From Maritimibacter sp. HL-12 (GTDB lineage: Bacteria; Pseudomonadota; Alphaproteobacteria; Rhodobacterales; Rhodobacteraceae), in contig NZ_FXBQ01000001.1 of assembly GCF_900177545.1 (NCBI RefSeq), positions 310,001-374,000 on the forward strand: a DNA stretch of 64,000 nucleotides. Reading direction: 5' to 3'. A program made the translations under genes and the position numbers. Position 1 is the stretch's first letter; every line of letters starts with the position of its first letter. This document shows positions 36,838 through 46,983 of the stretch, piece by piece. The notes under the pieces were generated by a model, which worked only from the letters and a program-made list of their open reading frames with translations, did no database searches and was not told the DNA's origin.

Positions 36838-37188
36838 TCACGATCCCAGTGCCATGCGCACCAGCGCCTCTTGGGTGAAAACCCGGTATTCGACCCCCAG
36901 CATCTCGGCCACGGTGCGCACCCGGAACTCGATCGCCCCCTCCCGTCCGTCGGTGTCGATCAGCACGACCATCGGCGCCTTGCCGGTCAGTTGCCCGGCA
37001 AACAGAGCCTGCTGGATCGAATCGAGCGAGGAACGCGTATCGCGGCCCGCCTCGATGACATGGGTTTCGGAAACGCAGTCGATCCGGATGCGGTGAATGT
37101 CGTAGCCGGCGCTGAAAGCGCGGGTCACCTCTGGCTCGCCGCCGAAGACGAGCCCGCACATGATCGCGATGAAATGGCTCTCGTACAC
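36838..37188 (-). CDS. Conserved-looking protein of unknown function
   Basis: A 116-aa soluble protein of no recognised family. It has a long amphipathic centre and an alternating strand/helix pattern (APMVVLIDTDGREGAIEFRV). I place the start at GTG (complement of 37186-37188), preceded by GGGGGGA. The frame is open back to a TTG at 37269, but that segment contains an AT-rich stretch (CATATATTG, around 37206-37214) that looks like a -10 region. It is probably co-transcribed with the DUF4336 gene. Confidence 0.6.
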   Translation of the reverse strand: MYESHFIAIMCGLVFGGEPEVTRAFSAGYDIHRIRIDCVSETHVIEAGRDTRSSLDSIQQALFAGQLTGKAPMVVLIDTDGREGAIEFRVRTVAEMLGVEYRVFTQEALVRMALGS

Positions 37189-37364
37189 CGATTCCCCCCA
37201 ACGCCCCACTACAATATATGGTAGGTCAGCCTCATGAGGAAACCCCTGGTTGTGTCTGATTGTCGTCAAATCCGCCGAAACCCGCGGCCGTTAGTGGCAC
37301 CCGGTTCAAACCCGCCGCCTTGGTTCCCAAGTATTGGGGAGGAATGCCAAGAGGTAAGGAGCAG

Positions 37365-38237
37365 ATGCCAAAGCGCTTCAAACCGACGCGAGGACGGATC
37401 GAGAAGCAGTTCCGCCGGATCGCGCGCAAGCGGCTGGATCACGCGCTCGCCGCGCTGGACGGCGACGATCCGACCGGCGCGGCCCTGCACAACGCCCGCA
37501 CCGACGTGAAGCGCCTGCGCAGCCAGTTCAAGCTCGCGCGCCCCGCCTTCAAGGCCTATCGCCGCGAGAACGTGGCGCTGCGCGATGCCGCCCGCGCCGT
37601 CTCCGGGTTGCGCGATGACACCGCGATGGTGGAAACCTTCGATCGGCTCGCGGCCACACTCGCCCCCGACGAGGCCGAGGCGCTCGCCCCGGTGCGCGCA
37701 GCCCTTTCGCATGTCGCCCCCGGCCCGGACGATGCCGGCGCACAACTCGCCGCATTCCGCCGCACGCTGGCAGAGGTGCGCGACCGCAGCGAAGCATGGA
37801 GGATCTCCGGGCGCGGCTTCAAACCGCTCCGGAAGGGGTTGAAAAAGACCTACAAGAACGCCCGCCAAGCGATGCGCGACGCCGATGACAGCGGCGCACC
37901 GACCGCGTTTCACGAATGGCGCAAGCGGGTGAAGGCGCATTGGTACCAGTCCCGGATGCTGGCCAATATCGCGCCGAAGAAAATGAACGCCCACATCAAG
38001 CGTGCCGGAAAACTTGGCGAGCTTCTCGGCGAGCACCACGATCTGGTGACCTTCAATGACCGCCTCGACACGCTCGACATCGCCCCCGGCCTGCGCGACA
38101 GGATGCGGGCGGTGGTCACGGCCGAGCGCCGCCGGATCGAGCCCCACGCCTTCGCGCAAGGCGACAGACTTCTCCACGACAAACCCGGCACGCTTGTGCG
38201 CCGGTGGAAGCGACGCTGGAACCGCCGCGCCGACTAG
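37365..38237 (+). CDS. CHAD-domain protein (polyphosphate-binding)
   Basis: A 290-aa alpha-helical protein with a CHAD domain. It starts MPKRFKPTRGRIEKQFRRIA with AAGGAG in front. Conserved His/Arg/Lys-rich helices are visible (LHNARTDVKRLRSQFKLARP, FHEWRKRVKAHWYQSRM, GELLGEHHDLVTFNDRL). CHAD domains are established polyphosphate-binding modules. It is very basic throughout. It overlaps the following convergent gene by four bases. The linkage to ppk2 nearby suggests polyphosphate biology, which is an inference. Confidence 0.88.
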   Translation: MPKRFKPTRGRIEKQFRRIARKRLDHALAALDGDDPTGAALHNARTDVKRLRSQFKLARPAFKAYRRENVALRDAARAVSGLRDDTAMVETFDRLAATLAPDEAEALAPVRAALSHVAPGPDDAGAQLAAFRRTLAEVRDRSEAWRISGRGFKPLRKGLKKTYKNARQAMRDADDSGAPTAFHEWRKRVKAHWYQSRMLANIAPKKMNAHIKRAGKLGELLGEHHDLVTFNDRLDTLDIAPGLRDRMRAVVTAERRRIEPHAFAQGDRLLHDKPGTLVRRWKRRWNRRAD

Positions 38238-38641
38238 GCGCCGACCTCGGCCTGACGCAGGTATTGCACGCCGCCGATCCGCCAGTCTGAGCCGACGCGA
38301 AGCATCTCGTAGTCAAGCAGGTGCCACGCCCCGGCCTGATCGCGGATCAACACCTTCTGCCACAGCGCCCCGTCGAGATCGCGCAACTCCAGAAACCGCC
38401 GCTCTGCCGGCCGCCAGACCATCGGGTAGCCATTCTGGACCATGCTGCCGAAGCCCTCGGGCGTGATGAAGATGCGCTGGATCGCGGGCGCGGCATAGCC
38501 GAAGGCGGCCTCGACATCGTCGGCCAGAAACGCCTCGAACTGAGACGAAATCACCGCCCGGATGCCGTCTTCGGGCTCCGCCGCTCGCAGCGGAAACGCC
38601 CAGACCACGATCATCGCCAAGACAAGTATGATCTGTTTCAT
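38234..38641 (-). CDS. Exported DUF4864-type protein
   Basis: A 135-aa secreted protein. The start MKQIILVLAMIVVWAFPLRA is a signal peptide preceded by GGGGGAT. The mature part has the SnoaL/NTF2-like pattern of DUF4864 (IRAVISSQFEAFLADDVEAA then FGYAAP; GGVQYLRQ at the end). Function unknown. It lies between the convergent CHAD gene and lysS, in the same direction as lysS and 49 bases beyond its end. Confidence 0.78.
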   Translation of the reverse strand: MKQIILVLAMIVVWAFPLRAAEPEDGIRAVISSQFEAFLADDVEAAFGYAAPAIQRIFITPEGFGSMVQNGYPMVWRPAERRFLELRDLDGALWQKVLIRDQAGAWHLLDYEMLRVGSDWRIGGVQYLRQAEVGA

Positions 38642-38690
38642 GTCAAATCCCCCTGTGCTCAACCTACGAAGCACAAGGGGGGTTGGTTCA

Positions 38691-40274
38691 TCAATTTTCG
38701 GCGAGGAATTCCCCGGCCAGCGCCTTATCGATCAGCACCGCCGTCTCTTTCACGCCGTAGAGCGCGATGAAAGAACCGAAACGCGGGCCCTGATCGGCCC
38801 CGAGCAGCACCTGGTAGAGCGCCTTGAACCAGTCGCGCATCGGCTCGAACCGCTCGCGCCCGCAGGCAAAGACCTCGCCTTGCAGCGCCTCGCCATCGGC
38901 AGGGCCTTCCCACGCCAACAGCCGATCGCGCAGATCGGTGAGCGCCGCCCGTTCCAGATCGCTGGGCAAGCGGTATTGCCTCATCGGCGCGACGAAATCC
39001 TCGTAGTATTTCACCGCGTAGCCCGCCGCCGCGTCGAGATCGGGGTGGGTTTCGGGGCTGGCCTCGGGCGCATAGTTGCGGATGAAGCCCCAGAGCACGG
39101 CCTTGTCGTGTGCGCTGGCCACGCTGGCGAGGTTCAGGAGCATCGAATAGGTCACCACCATCCGGCTTTCCGGCACATCGCCGTTGTGGATGTGATGCAC
39201 CGGGTTGGCGAGTTTCTGCTCTATGCTCTGGCCCGGGTAAGCCGCAAGCTGCTGGTGGTATTCGTCCATCGCCCGCGGGATCACGTCGAAGAACATCCGC
39301 TTGGCGGTCTTCGGCTTCTGGTACATGAAATAAGCGAGGCTCTCGGTCGAGGCATAGGTGAGCCATTCGTCGATCGTCAGCCCGTTGCCCTTCGACTTGG
39401 AGATTTTCTCGCCCTTGTCGTCGAGAAACAGCTCGTAGACGAAATGCTCGGGCGGCCGCCCGCCCAGCACCTTGCAAATGCCGTCATAGATCGGCGTGTT
39501 CGAGGAATGGTCCTTGCCATACATCTCGAAATCCACGTCGAGCGCCGCCCAGCGCGCGCCGAAATCGGGCTTCCACTGGAGCTTCACGTTGCCGCCGGTC
39601 ACCGGCAGGGTCCATTCGCGGCCGTCCTCATCGTCGAAGGTGATCGTGCCCGCCTTGGCGTTCACCTCCTTGATCGGCACATAGAGCACCCGCCCGGTCT
39701 CGGGATGGATCGGCAGGAAGATCGAATAGGTCTGCTGGCGCTCCTCGCGCAGGCTCGCCATCATGATCTTCATGATCTCGTCATAGCGTTCGGCGGCGCG
39801 CTTCAGCACCTCGTCGAACTGCCCCGAAGCGTAGAAGTCCGTGGCCGAAAAGAACTCGTACTCGAACCCGAAGGTATCGAGAAACCGCCGCAACATCGCG
39901 TTGTTGTGGTGGCCGAAGCTCTCGAACTCGCCAAACGGATCGGGCACGCTGGTCAGCGGGCGCTGCAGGTTCTCATAGAGCATGTCCTGCTGCGGCACGT
40001 TGTCGGGCACCTTGCGCATGCCGTCGAGATCGTCGGAAAAGCAGATCAGCCGGGTCGGGATATCGCTGATCGTCTCGAAGGCGTGGCGGATCATCGTCGT
40101 GCGCATGACCTCGCCAAAGGTGCCGATATGCGGCAGGCCGCTCGGGCCGTAGCCGGTCTCGAACAGCACGAACCCCTTTTCCGGCGGGGCTTTCTCGTAG
40201 CGTTTGAGCAACCGGCGCGCCTCTTCAAAGGGCCAGGCTTTCGACTTCATCGCAAGATCGCGGATTTCAGACAT
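38691..40274 (-). CDS. lysS: Lysyl-tRNA synthetase, class I
   Basis: A 527-aa class I (archaeal-type) LysRS, charging tRNA-Lys. The HIGH motif reads HIGT (49-52) within [13 protein letters not shown] and the KMSKS motif reads KISKS in [12 protein letters not shown]. The Rossmann core region [13 protein letters not shown] is intact. Class I LysRS replaces the usual class II enzyme in alphaproteobacteria, archaea and spirochaetes. It is monocistronic or joined to the preceding DUF4864 gene only by proximity. Confidence 0.97.
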   Translation of the reverse strand: MSEIRDLAMKSKAWPFEEARRLLKRYEKAPPEKGFVLFETGYGPSGLPHIGTFGEVMRTTMIRHAFETISDIPTRLICFSDDLDGMRKVPDNVPQQDMLYENLQRPLTSVPDPFGEFESFGHHNNAMLRRFLDTFGFEYEFFSATDFYASGQFDEVLKRAAERYDEIMKIMMASLREERQQTYSIFLPIHPETGRVLYVPIKEVNAKAGTITFDDEDGREWTLPVTGGNVKLQWKPDFGARWAALDVDFEMYGKDHSSNTPIYDGICKVLGGRPPEHFVYELFLDDKGEKISKSKGNGLTIDEWLTYASTESLAYFMYQKPKTAKRMFFDVIPRAMDEYHQQLAAYPGQSIEQKLANPVHHIHNGDVPESRMVVTYSMLLNLASVASAHDKAVLWGFIRNYAPEASPETHPDLDAAAGYAVKYYEDFVAPMRQYRLPSDLERAALTDLRDRLLAWEGPADGEALQGEVFACGRERFEPMRDWFKALYQVLLGADQGPRFGSFIALYGVKETAVLIDKALAGEFLAEN

Positions 40275-40386
40275 CGGTTGCTCTCTCTCAGGGGCCCCAT
40301 GCCCCGCAAATGACGCTTCCTATTGAAGCCCGGGGGTTTGGTCAATATTCTGCGCCGCAACATCACCAAACCCCAAGGATGCGCCA

Positions 40387-40818
40387 GTGCCCGACCTCCC
40401 CCACGCCCTCTCGCCAGAGGACAGCCTCGTTGCCGTGATGCTGGCCGTGTCCGTCTCCGACAGCCGGATCGGCACCGCCGAACTCGTGCGCATCGAGGCG
40501 ACCGTGAATCACCTGCCGGTGTTCGCGACCTACGACATGGACCGCGCCCGCACCGTGGCGCAGGTGGTGTTCGACCTGCTCACCGAGGACGACGGACTCG
40601 ATGCCCTGTTCGGCCTCGTGCGGGAAAACCTGCCCGAGCCATTGTGGGAAACCGCCTATGCGCTGGCCTGCGACGTGGCCGCAGCCGATGGTGCCCTGCA
40701 CACGACCGAGTTGCGAATCCTGGAAGAAATCCGCCACGAACTGAACATCGACCGCCTGCACGCCGCGGCAATCGAACGGGGCGCGCGCGCCCGTCACATG
40801 ACGCTCAAGGTCGATTGA
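40387..40818 (+). CDS. TerB-like tellurite-resistance-family protein
   Basis: A 143-aa all-helical cytosolic protein of the TerB type (SPEDSLVAVMLAVSVSDSRI, then ACDVAAADGALHTTELRILE, with acidic residues that bind metal in relatives). The start codon is GTG with AAGGA eight bases upstream. It is 112 bases from the divergent lysS and 32 bases before a glutathione S-transferase gene in the same direction. No other ter genes are present, so a role in tellurite resistance is doubtful. Confidence 0.82.
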   Translation: MPDLPHALSPEDSLVAVMLAVSVSDSRIGTAELVRIEATVNHLPVFATYDMDRARTVAQVVFDLLTEDDGLDALFGLVRENLPEPLWETAYALACDVAAADGALHTTELRILEEIRHELNIDRLHAAAIERGARARHMTLKVD

Positions 40819-40850
40819 CCCTCAAGCGCCCAGCGAAAGACCGCATATCC

Positions 40851-41552
40851 ATGCTCGATTCCTTCGACATCACCCGGCGTTGGCCGGCCAAAGACCCGTC
40901 CGTCATCCAGCTCTACTCCTTCGCCACGCCGAACGGCATCAAGGCGTCCACCATGCTGGAGGAATGCGGGGTGCCTTACGAGGCCCACCTGGTGAGCTTT
41001 TCCGCAAACGACCAGTTCACGCCCGAGTTCCTCTCGCTCAACCCCAACAACAAGATCCCCGCGATCATCGACCCCGACGGCCCGGGCGGCAAACCGCTGG
41101 CGCTGTGGGAATCCGGCGCGATCCTGCTCTATCTTGCCGAAAAAACGGGAAAATTCCTCCCCACCGATCCGGCTAGGCGCTACGAGACCATCCAGTGGCT
41201 GATGTGGCAGATGGGCGGCGTCGGCCCGATGTTTGGCCAGTTCGGTCATTTCCACACCGCTGCGGGCAAGGACATCGAGGAAAAATACCCGTGGCGGCGC
41301 TACAAGGAAGAAACCGAGCGCCTGCTCGACGTGCTCGATGAGCGCCTCGATGGCCGCGCCTTCATCATGGGCGACGACTACAGCATCGCCGATATCGCGG
41401 TCTGGCCATGGGTGCGGGTGCTTTCGGGGCACTACGACGCCTTCGATCTGCTCGACATGGGAGACCTCGACAACGTCAACCGCTGGTTTGAATCCTGCTC
41501 GACGCGCCCCGCGAGCCTCAAGGCGATCAATATCCCGCCGCGCGCGACGTGA
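40851..41552 (+). CDS. Glutathione S-transferase (YghU/Nu-class type)
   Basis: A 233-aa cytosolic glutathione transferase or disulfide reductase. The thioredoxin-fold N-terminus reads QLYSFATPNGIKASTMLEEC, with ATPNG typical of the YghU group, and NPNNKIPAIIDPDG holds the cis-proline. The helical C-domain ends around VRVLSGHYDAFDLLDMGDLD. The upstream frame is open for 176 more codons but in the TerB-like gene. The ribosome binding site is weak. Confidence 0.9.
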   Translation: MLDSFDITRRWPAKDPSVIQLYSFATPNGIKASTMLEECGVPYEAHLVSFSANDQFTPEFLSLNPNNKIPAIIDPDGPGGKPLALWESGAILLYLAEKTGKFLPTDPARRYETIQWLMWQMGGVGPMFGQFGHFHTAAGKDIEEKYPWRRYKEETERLLDVLDERLDGRAFIMGDDYSIADIAVWPWVRVLSGHYDAFDLLDMGDLDNVNRWFESCSTRPASLKAINIPPRAT

Positions 41553-41593
41553 GGCTGTCCCGAAACGCTTCGAGTTAGAAATTTGGCATGAAA

Positions 41594-41626
41594 CGCCGCC
41601 CCGGCCTTCTCACGACCGGGGCGGCG
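41594..41626. terminator. Strong hairpin between GST and the cytochrome remnant
   Basis: 11-base perfect arms CGCCGCCCCGG and CCGGGGCGGCG around an 11-base loop. It lies 41 bases past the GST stop. No U-run, but in position to end both flanking transcripts. Confidence 0.55.
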
Positions 41627-41632
41627 ACGATC

Positions 41633-41908
41633 CTATTGCTGGATCGATTCGATGTATTCGACCAGCGCCATCAGACGCCCGCGCACGATCAGTTCAGACC
41701 CGTGGAACCCGGCGTCTTCGAGCGCCGAGGCTACGTAGCGGTCGCCCCAGATCGGCATCGGGCTGCCGTGTCCGCGCACGCCGGTCCGCCCGTCGATCGC
41801 CATGAGCGTATCAAGGAACGGAAACTTCCCGTCGTTGGCAGCCGAAAGCCCGGTCAGTCCGGGCACATGGATGTTGAGCAATAAGGTGCCCTGACCTCGC
41901 GCAACCAA
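41633..41908 (-). pseudogene. 5'-truncated c-type cytochrome remnant
   Basis: A 91-codon frame whose last 70 residues match the C-terminal half of a roseobacter-type c cytochrome (LTGLSAANDGKFPFLDTLMA, RGHGSPMPIWGDRYV with the axial Met, ending ALVEYIESIQQ). The haem-binding CxxCH, the signal peptide and the first half are absent, and no CxxCH appears in any frame of the 50 bases upstream before dacB. This looks like a gene that lost its 5' part by a rearrangement. No ribosome binding site is visible. Confidence 0.7.
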
Positions 41909-41957
41909 GGCGCGGACCGGTCATTTTCAGCCTATCCGTAGCGATGGCGAGGCGGGG

Positions 41958-43469
41958 TCATACCCCGTAAAGCCCGGCCCAACGGTTGATGAGCTGGTGT
42001 TGCAGCCAGCGCGACCGCTGTGCCCATGCCCGCGCGCCGGGCGCGTTCTCCATGTCCTCGGGGCGGATGCCCGCACGCCGAACCGTGTCGCCGGTGAAGA
42101 TCGCGAAGGCCAGCGGCACACCGTCTGTGGCGGTGGCATAGCCTGCCAGAGCCGACACGAAATTGAGCGTGCCGGTTTTGGCCTGAATGCGGTGCAGGAG
42201 CCCCGGATCGGCCTCGCCCCGTGTGTTTTGCGGGGTGATCTCGCGCATGTGCCGATGCAACACGCTCCCCGGCCCGAGCTGCACGAGGAAGCGCACCATG
42301 TCGGCGGTCGACAGCCGCGAATCTTCGCCAAGCCCCGAATGATCGACAAAACGCGCGCTGCCGATACCGTACGCATCACGCATCCACGCACTCATCGCCG
42401 CAGCAGAACCGTGCAGATCATCCGCCCCTACCCCGCGCCGGGCGCTCGTGGTAAGACCGATCACTTCCGCCGTGAGGTTGGTGGAATAGCGCATCATCGC
42501 GCGGGTGATCTCCGAAAGGGTCACGCTGGAATGGACCACCAGCGCCTGGCCATCCGGCAGCCCCTCGACCGGCTCCGGGTTTGGCAGCCGAACCCCCTGC
42601 GACGCCGCGATCACCTGGCAAACCTCGCCGGCATAACGATCGGGCCTGCGCACCGGCAGCCAGCGCGAACCGGCATTGCCCAGCGCCTTGCTGGCAACCG
42701 TCCAGTCGTCCACCCCGCCGGCGTCGGCATAGGTGTAGACCGGCACATCCCGCGTCGCCACCGCCATCCGCGCCACCGTCACCGGCGGACGCAGGGTGGC
42801 CGATCGGGCGTCGAGGTTCACGGTCCAGCCACTCTCGGCCCGCTCCCACTGGAAATGCACGCGGTTGAAATTCAGGTTCAGCCCGGAAACCGGCGGGCTG
42901 TAGCCAACGTGGTCGGGTTGCGACGGGTCGATCGTGCGCACGTAGGGCAACGCCCCCGCCGCGACCAGAAAGCGCCCGCGCACCCCGCGCACACCTTGCG
43001 CCTTCAATGCCGCCACCATCCCGGCGAGCGCATCGGTATCCAACACCGGATCGCCGGACCCCGCGAGCACGAGGTCGCCGTCGACGATTCCGTCCACCAC
43101 CGCGCCGGTGGCAATGAAGCGGGTGCGGAAACGATGGTCTTCGCCCAGGGTCGACAGCCCGTATTGCGCGGTGATCGCCTTGGTCACCGAAGCCGGTGGC
43201 AAGGCCAGTTCGGGTTCGTGGGTTTCCAGAAACACCCCGGTGCGGGCATCCGCCACCACGAAGCCCACCCGACCGCCAAGCCGTGCCTCGGCAAACAGCT
43301 CCGCGATGGACGGCGAGGCAAGGCGGGCAACCTTCGGCGCCGCGCCGCCAACAAGGTCGGGCCGCGGCACCGGGCGCAACGAGGCGAGCGGGGCCTCCGC
43401 CAAGGCGGCACCCGCGACGGCAGACAATCCCCCCGCCAGAAAACCTCGTCTCGTCGTGCCCCCAAGCAT
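41958..43469 (-). CDS. dacB: D-alanyl-D-alanine carboxypeptidase/endopeptidase (PBP4)
   Basis: A 503-aa exported penicillin-binding protein trimming peptidoglycan peptides. The leader TTRRGFLAGGLSAVAGAALA is a twin-arginine signal. The active-site motifs SVTK (94-97), a YSTN box (SxN type) and AKTGTLN (KTG) are intact, and the insertion between motifs fits the PBP4 (class C) layout. It stands alone; the cytochrome remnant begins right after its stop. Confidence 0.93.
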   Translation of the reverse strand: MLGGTTRRGFLAGGLSAVAGAALAEAPLASLRPVPRPDLVGGAAPKVARLASPSIAELFAEARLGGRVGFVVADARTGVFLETHEPELALPPASVTKAITAQYGLSTLGEDHRFRTRFIATGAVVDGIVDGDLVLAGSGDPVLDTDALAGMVAALKAQGVRGVRGRFLVAAGALPYVRTIDPSQPDHVGYSPPVSGLNLNFNRVHFQWERAESGWTVNLDARSATLRPPVTVARMAVATRDVPVYTYADAGGVDDWTVASKALGNAGSRWLPVRRPDRYAGEVCQVIAASQGVRLPNPEPVEGLPDGQALVVHSSVTLSEITRAMMRYSTNLTAEVIGLTTSARRGVGADDLHGSAAAMSAWMRDAYGIGSARFVDHSGLGEDSRLSTADMVRFLVQLGPGSVLHRHMREITPQNTRGEADPGLLHRIQAKTGTLNFVSALAGYATATDGVPLAFAIFTGDTVRRAGIRPEDMENAPGARAWAQRSRWLQHQLINRWAGLYGV

Positions 43470-43578
43470 ATCGCCGAGTTAACCGACTGCCCCGAGTCGC
43501 CTCAAGATCTGTTGTGGAAACAATCCGCCAAATTGTTGCGCTGTCGCGCAAATGTGTTTCGCCCGCACCATGCGTCGG

Positions 43579-44190
43579 TCAATCACCGGCGCTGCGCCAG
43601 CCGCCCCCGGCCCGGATCGCGCTTGACGATGTATCCACCATCGGCACGTTGATCAGGCACCATGCCGGGGCCTCGGTGCGCGCCAGTAACCCGGCCGATG
43701 CGCCGGCCACCCGCGCCGCCCGAAATCGCCGCGCCGCTGGAGAGGTGCGCGCCGCCACCCGGTCACCGGGGCGCGCGATCACGCCGACCGGCAGCGCCTG
43801 CATGATCTCGTCCCAGCGTTCCCAGCGGTGGAAACCGGCCAGGTTGTCGGCCCCCATCAGCCATGTGAAGCGGACACCCGGGTAAAGCGCAAACAGCCGC
43901 GCCAGGGTCTCGGCGGTGAACCGCGTGCCCATCCGGGCCTCGATATCGGTCACCACCACGCGCGGGTCGTCGATCACCGCGCGCGCCCGCGCCATCCGCT
44001 CGGCAAGCGGTGCCGGACCATGCGGCTTCAACGGGTTTCCGGGGCTGACCAGCCACCACACCCGGTCGAGCCCGAAGCGTTTCAGCGCTTCGCGGGTGAT
44101 ATGGGCGTGGCCTTCGTGGGCCGGGTCGAACGACCCGCCCAGAAGCCCGATAGCCTGACCGGCCCGCGCATATGGAATGTCATGCCGCAT
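43579..44190 (-). CDS. nadD: Nicotinate-nucleotide adenylyltransferase
   Basis: A 203-aa nucleotidyltransferase making NaAD in NAD synthesis. The ATP-binding motif [11 protein letters not shown] is at 18-28, and the second motif near the C-terminus reads [12 protein letters not shown] (the ISST-R type signature). I start at [15 protein letters not shown], which matches the usual N-terminus in the group; a GTG 13 codons upstream is possible. Upstream it is 62 bases from glyS, which is transcribed in the same direction. Confidence 0.9.
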   Translation of the reverse strand: MRHDIPYARAGQAIGLLGGSFDPAHEGHAHITREALKRFGLDRVWWLVSPGNPLKPHGPAPLAERMARARAVIDDPRVVVTDIEARMGTRFTAETLARLFALYPGVRFTWLMGADNLAGFHRWERWDEIMQALPVGVIARPGDRVAARTSPAARRFRAARVAGASAGLLARTEAPAWCLINVPMVDTSSSAIRAGGGWRSAGD

Positions 44191-44252
44191 CACGACTGCT
44201 TGGCCCGGGGCGGGAACGCTGTCAATCACGCCACCCCGCGCCCTGCCCCGCC

Positions 44253-46508
44253 CTAACCCTCGATCCGGGTGAGATCAGCCACCCGCAGGCAGATATCGCG
44301 GATGCGGGCGAGCAGGTTGAGCCGGTTGCGGCGCAGCACCTGGTTGTCGGTGTTGATCTGGACCGCCTCGAAAAAGGCGTCGATCGGGCCTCGCAGCTCC
44401 GCCATCGCTCCCATCGCGGCAGCGAAATCCTCCGAGATCATCGCCGGGCCGATCTTTGCCTCGGCCGCATCCAGCGCGGCAAACAGCGCCTTCTCGGTCT
44501 CTTCCTCGGCGAATTTCACGTCCGGCCCGTAGGAATACTCCACCCCGTCCGCTTCCTCGGCCTGGGCGAGAATGTTGTTGGCCCGCTTGAAGCCCTGGAT
44601 CAGGTTCGCGCCATCGTCGGTTTCCAGCACCGCCTGAAGCGCGCGGGCGCGGGTGACGAGGAGGGTGAGATCGTCGTTGCCGGGCATGTTGAGGCAGGCG
44701 TCGATCACGTCATGCCGGATGCCCTCGTCGCGCAGGTGAACCTTGAGGCGGTCGTGGATGAAGGCGAGGAGGTCGTCGGAGAGGTCGGGCACCGTCTTGC
44801 CGATCCGCGCCATGTAGGTGCCCTCGGCCACCGCATGGGCCTTGTCGGCCTTGTGGAAGGCGGCCAGCACCGCCTTGAAGGCGGCCCCGAAAACGCCGTG
44901 GTGAGCGATCTCGTCGAGCGTGGCTTCGAGCGCCTCGATCTCGCCGTCGTCCACCCCCTTGCGGCGGGCGCGGGCAATGTGGTGTTCGAGGATCTGCGCG
45001 TCGATCAGGTGGTCGAGCTTCAACCTGAGGCCATTGTCGAGCAAGATGCGGATCACCCCGAGCGCGGCACGGCGCAGGGCGTAGGGGTCTTTCGAGCCGG
45101 TGGGTTTTTCGTCGATCACCCAGAACCCGGTGAGCGTGTCGAGCTTCTCGGCCAGCGCCACCGTGACCGCGACCGGCGCGGTCGGCACCTCGTCGCTCTG
45201 GCCGAGCGGCTTCCAGTGATCGCGGCAGGCATCGGCAATGGCCTCGGACAAGCCAGCGCTCTTCGCGTAGTAGCGCCCCATGACCCCCTGCAACTCGGGA
45301 AACTCGTAGACCATTTCCGAGGCAAGATCGGCCTTGGCCACCTGCGCGGCCTTGCGCGCGTCGCCCGCCCCGGCCCCGGCATCGGGCGCAATCCGCGCGG
45401 CGAGCCGGGCGATCCGGTTCATCCGCGCCTTCTGCGAGCCGAGCCGGGCATGGAAGGTGACGTGTTCGAGCTTGTCGAGCCAGGCTTCGAGCCCGTCGCG
45501 CGCCACGGTGCGCAGATCGTTTTCCCAGAAGAACTTGGCATCCGAGAGCCGGGCGGCGAGCACCTTCTGGTTGCCCGCGAGGATGGTGACGCCGTGATCG
45601 GCGGTGTCGCGGTTGGCGACGGTGACGAATTTCTCGATCCGCCCGGTGCCGGGGTTGCGCACCGAAAAGAACTTCTGGTGCTCCTTCATCGAGGTTTGCA
45701 GAACCTCCGGCGGCAGTTCGATGAAGTCGTCGGCAATGTCGCCCAGCAGCACCACCGGCCATTCCACCAGCCCGGCGACCTCGGCCAGAAGCCCGGCGTC
45801 CTCCACCACCTCGAAGCCCAGCGCGAAGGCCTTCTGCGCGGCGTCGTGGCGAATGGCTTCGGCCCGCTCGACCGGGTCGAGCACCACTTTCGCCGCCTTC
45901 AGCTTCGCCACGTAGTCCTCGAAGGACGACACCTTGATCTCGCCCGGGGCCATGAACCGATGCCCGCGCGTGGTATCGCCCGCGCGGATACCGTCGATCT
46001 CCAGCGGCACCACCTCCGTCCCGTGCTCATCGGAGAGGATGCACAGGATCGAGTGCAAGGGCCGCACCCAGCGCAAGCTCCCCGCGCCCCAGCGCATCGA
46101 CTTCGGCCAAGGGAAATTGCGCACCGTGGCCTCCAGCACCTCCGCCACGATCTCGGCCGCCGGGCGGCCCTTGCGCTCGATGGTCGCGAACCAGACCGCG
46201 CCCTTCGGCGTCTCACGCGCCTCGAGCTGGTCGCGGGAAAGCCCCGCGCCGCGCAGGAAGCCTTCGATTGCCTTGTCGGGCGCGCCCACCTTGGGGCCCT
46301 TGCGCTCCTCGCGCGTGTCCGGGCTCATCGCGGGCAGCCCCTCCAGCGTGAGCGCGAGGCGGCGCGGCGTGGCAAAGGCGGCGGCACCGGCGTAGGTCAG
46401 CCCCGCCTCCACCAGCCCGTCGGTGACGAGCTTTTTCAGGTCTTCCGCCGCCCGGGCCTGCATCCGCGCCGGGATTTCTTCCGAGAAGAGTTCGATCAAG
46501 AGATCCAT
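44253..46508 (-). CDS. glyS: Glycyl-tRNA synthetase beta subunit
   Basis: A 751-aa subunit of the heterotetrameric bacterial GlyRS, carrying the tRNA-binding and HD-like domains. It begins [20 protein letters not shown], the standard N-terminus (start preceded by AGGA). The C-terminal anticodon-binding part ends [20 protein letters not shown]. It works with the alpha subunit encoded 0.5 kb upstream in the same operon; a small membrane-protein gene separates them. Confidence 0.96.
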   Translation of the reverse strand: MDLLIELFSEEIPARMQARAAEDLKKLVTDGLVEAGLTYAGAAAFATPRRLALTLEGLPAMSPDTREERKGPKVGAPDKAIEGFLRGAGLSRDQLEARETPKGAVWFATIERKGRPAAEIVAEVLEATVRNFPWPKSMRWGAGSLRWVRPLHSILCILSDEHGTEVVPLEIDGIRAGDTTRGHRFMAPGEIKVSSFEDYVAKLKAAKVVLDPVERAEAIRHDAAQKAFALGFEVVEDAGLLAEVAGLVEWPVVLLGDIADDFIELPPEVLQTSMKEHQKFFSVRNPGTGRIEKFVTVANRDTADHGVTILAGNQKVLAARLSDAKFFWENDLRTVARDGLEAWLDKLEHVTFHARLGSQKARMNRIARLAARIAPDAGAGAGDARKAAQVAKADLASEMVYEFPELQGVMGRYYAKSAGLSEAIADACRDHWKPLGQSDEVPTAPVAVTVALAEKLDTLTGFWVIDEKPTGSKDPYALRRAALGVIRILLDNGLRLKLDHLIDAQILEHHIARARRKGVDDGEIEALEATLDEIAHHGVFGAAFKAVLAAFHKADKAHAVAEGTYMARIGKTVPDLSDDLLAFIHDRLKVHLRDEGIRHDVIDACLNMPGNDDLTLLVTRARALQAVLETDDGANLIQGFKRANNILAQAEEADGVEYSYGPDVKFAEEETEKALFAALDAAEAKIGPAMISEDFAAAMGAMAELRGPIDAFFEAVQINTDNQVLRRNRLNLLARIRDICLRVADLTRIEG

Positions 46509-46512
46509 GCGG

Positions 46513-46983
46513 TCAGTCCTGATATTTTTCGTTGAGTTGACGCCAGGCATAGGCCCGGCCATCGGGGAAGACGGCGACGACCAGATCAACCCCGTCAGAG
46601 ATGTTTCGCTGCCCGAGGAAGGCCAGCGCCTCGCCGCGTTCCAGCGCCTCACCGATCGCCACGGCATCGTAGCAGTCGAACCAGCCCGGCCCGGTATACG
46701 GTGCCGCCTCGGGGTAGTCGGCATAGGTTTCGGTGAGGGTTGCGAGGCTCTGCCCGGTCTCGAAACAGGCACGGTAGCGCAGCGGCGACGAGGTCGCGTC
46801 GATCCCCTCGAAGCCCGAGATCATGATCGGCTCGGGCTGGCCGGTGGCAATGTTGACGAGCGTGATCCGCGCATCGTCGGCCGATACCTCGTCGTAGAAG
46901 GCATATAGCTGGAGCCAGTAGATCGCCACCCCGGCGATGAGCGCGATGATCACGACGAAACTCCCGACGATCTTGCCACTCAC
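46513..46983 (-). CDS. Small single-span membrane protein between glyQ and glyS
   Basis: A 156-aa protein with a membrane anchor at residues 5-25 ([20 protein letters not shown]) and a periplasmic domain. It resembles the DUF6446 proteins of Rhodobacteraceae. The start is GTG overlapping the glyQ stop (GTGA), and its stop is four bases before glyS, so it is locked into the glycyl-tRNA synthetase operon. Function unknown. Confidence 0.78.
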   Translation of the reverse strand: MSGKIVGSFVVIIALIAGVAIYWLQLYAFYDEVSADDARITLVNIATGQPEPIMISGFEGIDATSSPLRYRACFETGQSLATLTETYADYPEAAPYTGPGWFDCYDAVAIGEALERGEALAFLGQRNISDGVDLVVAVFPDGRAYAWRQLNEKYQD

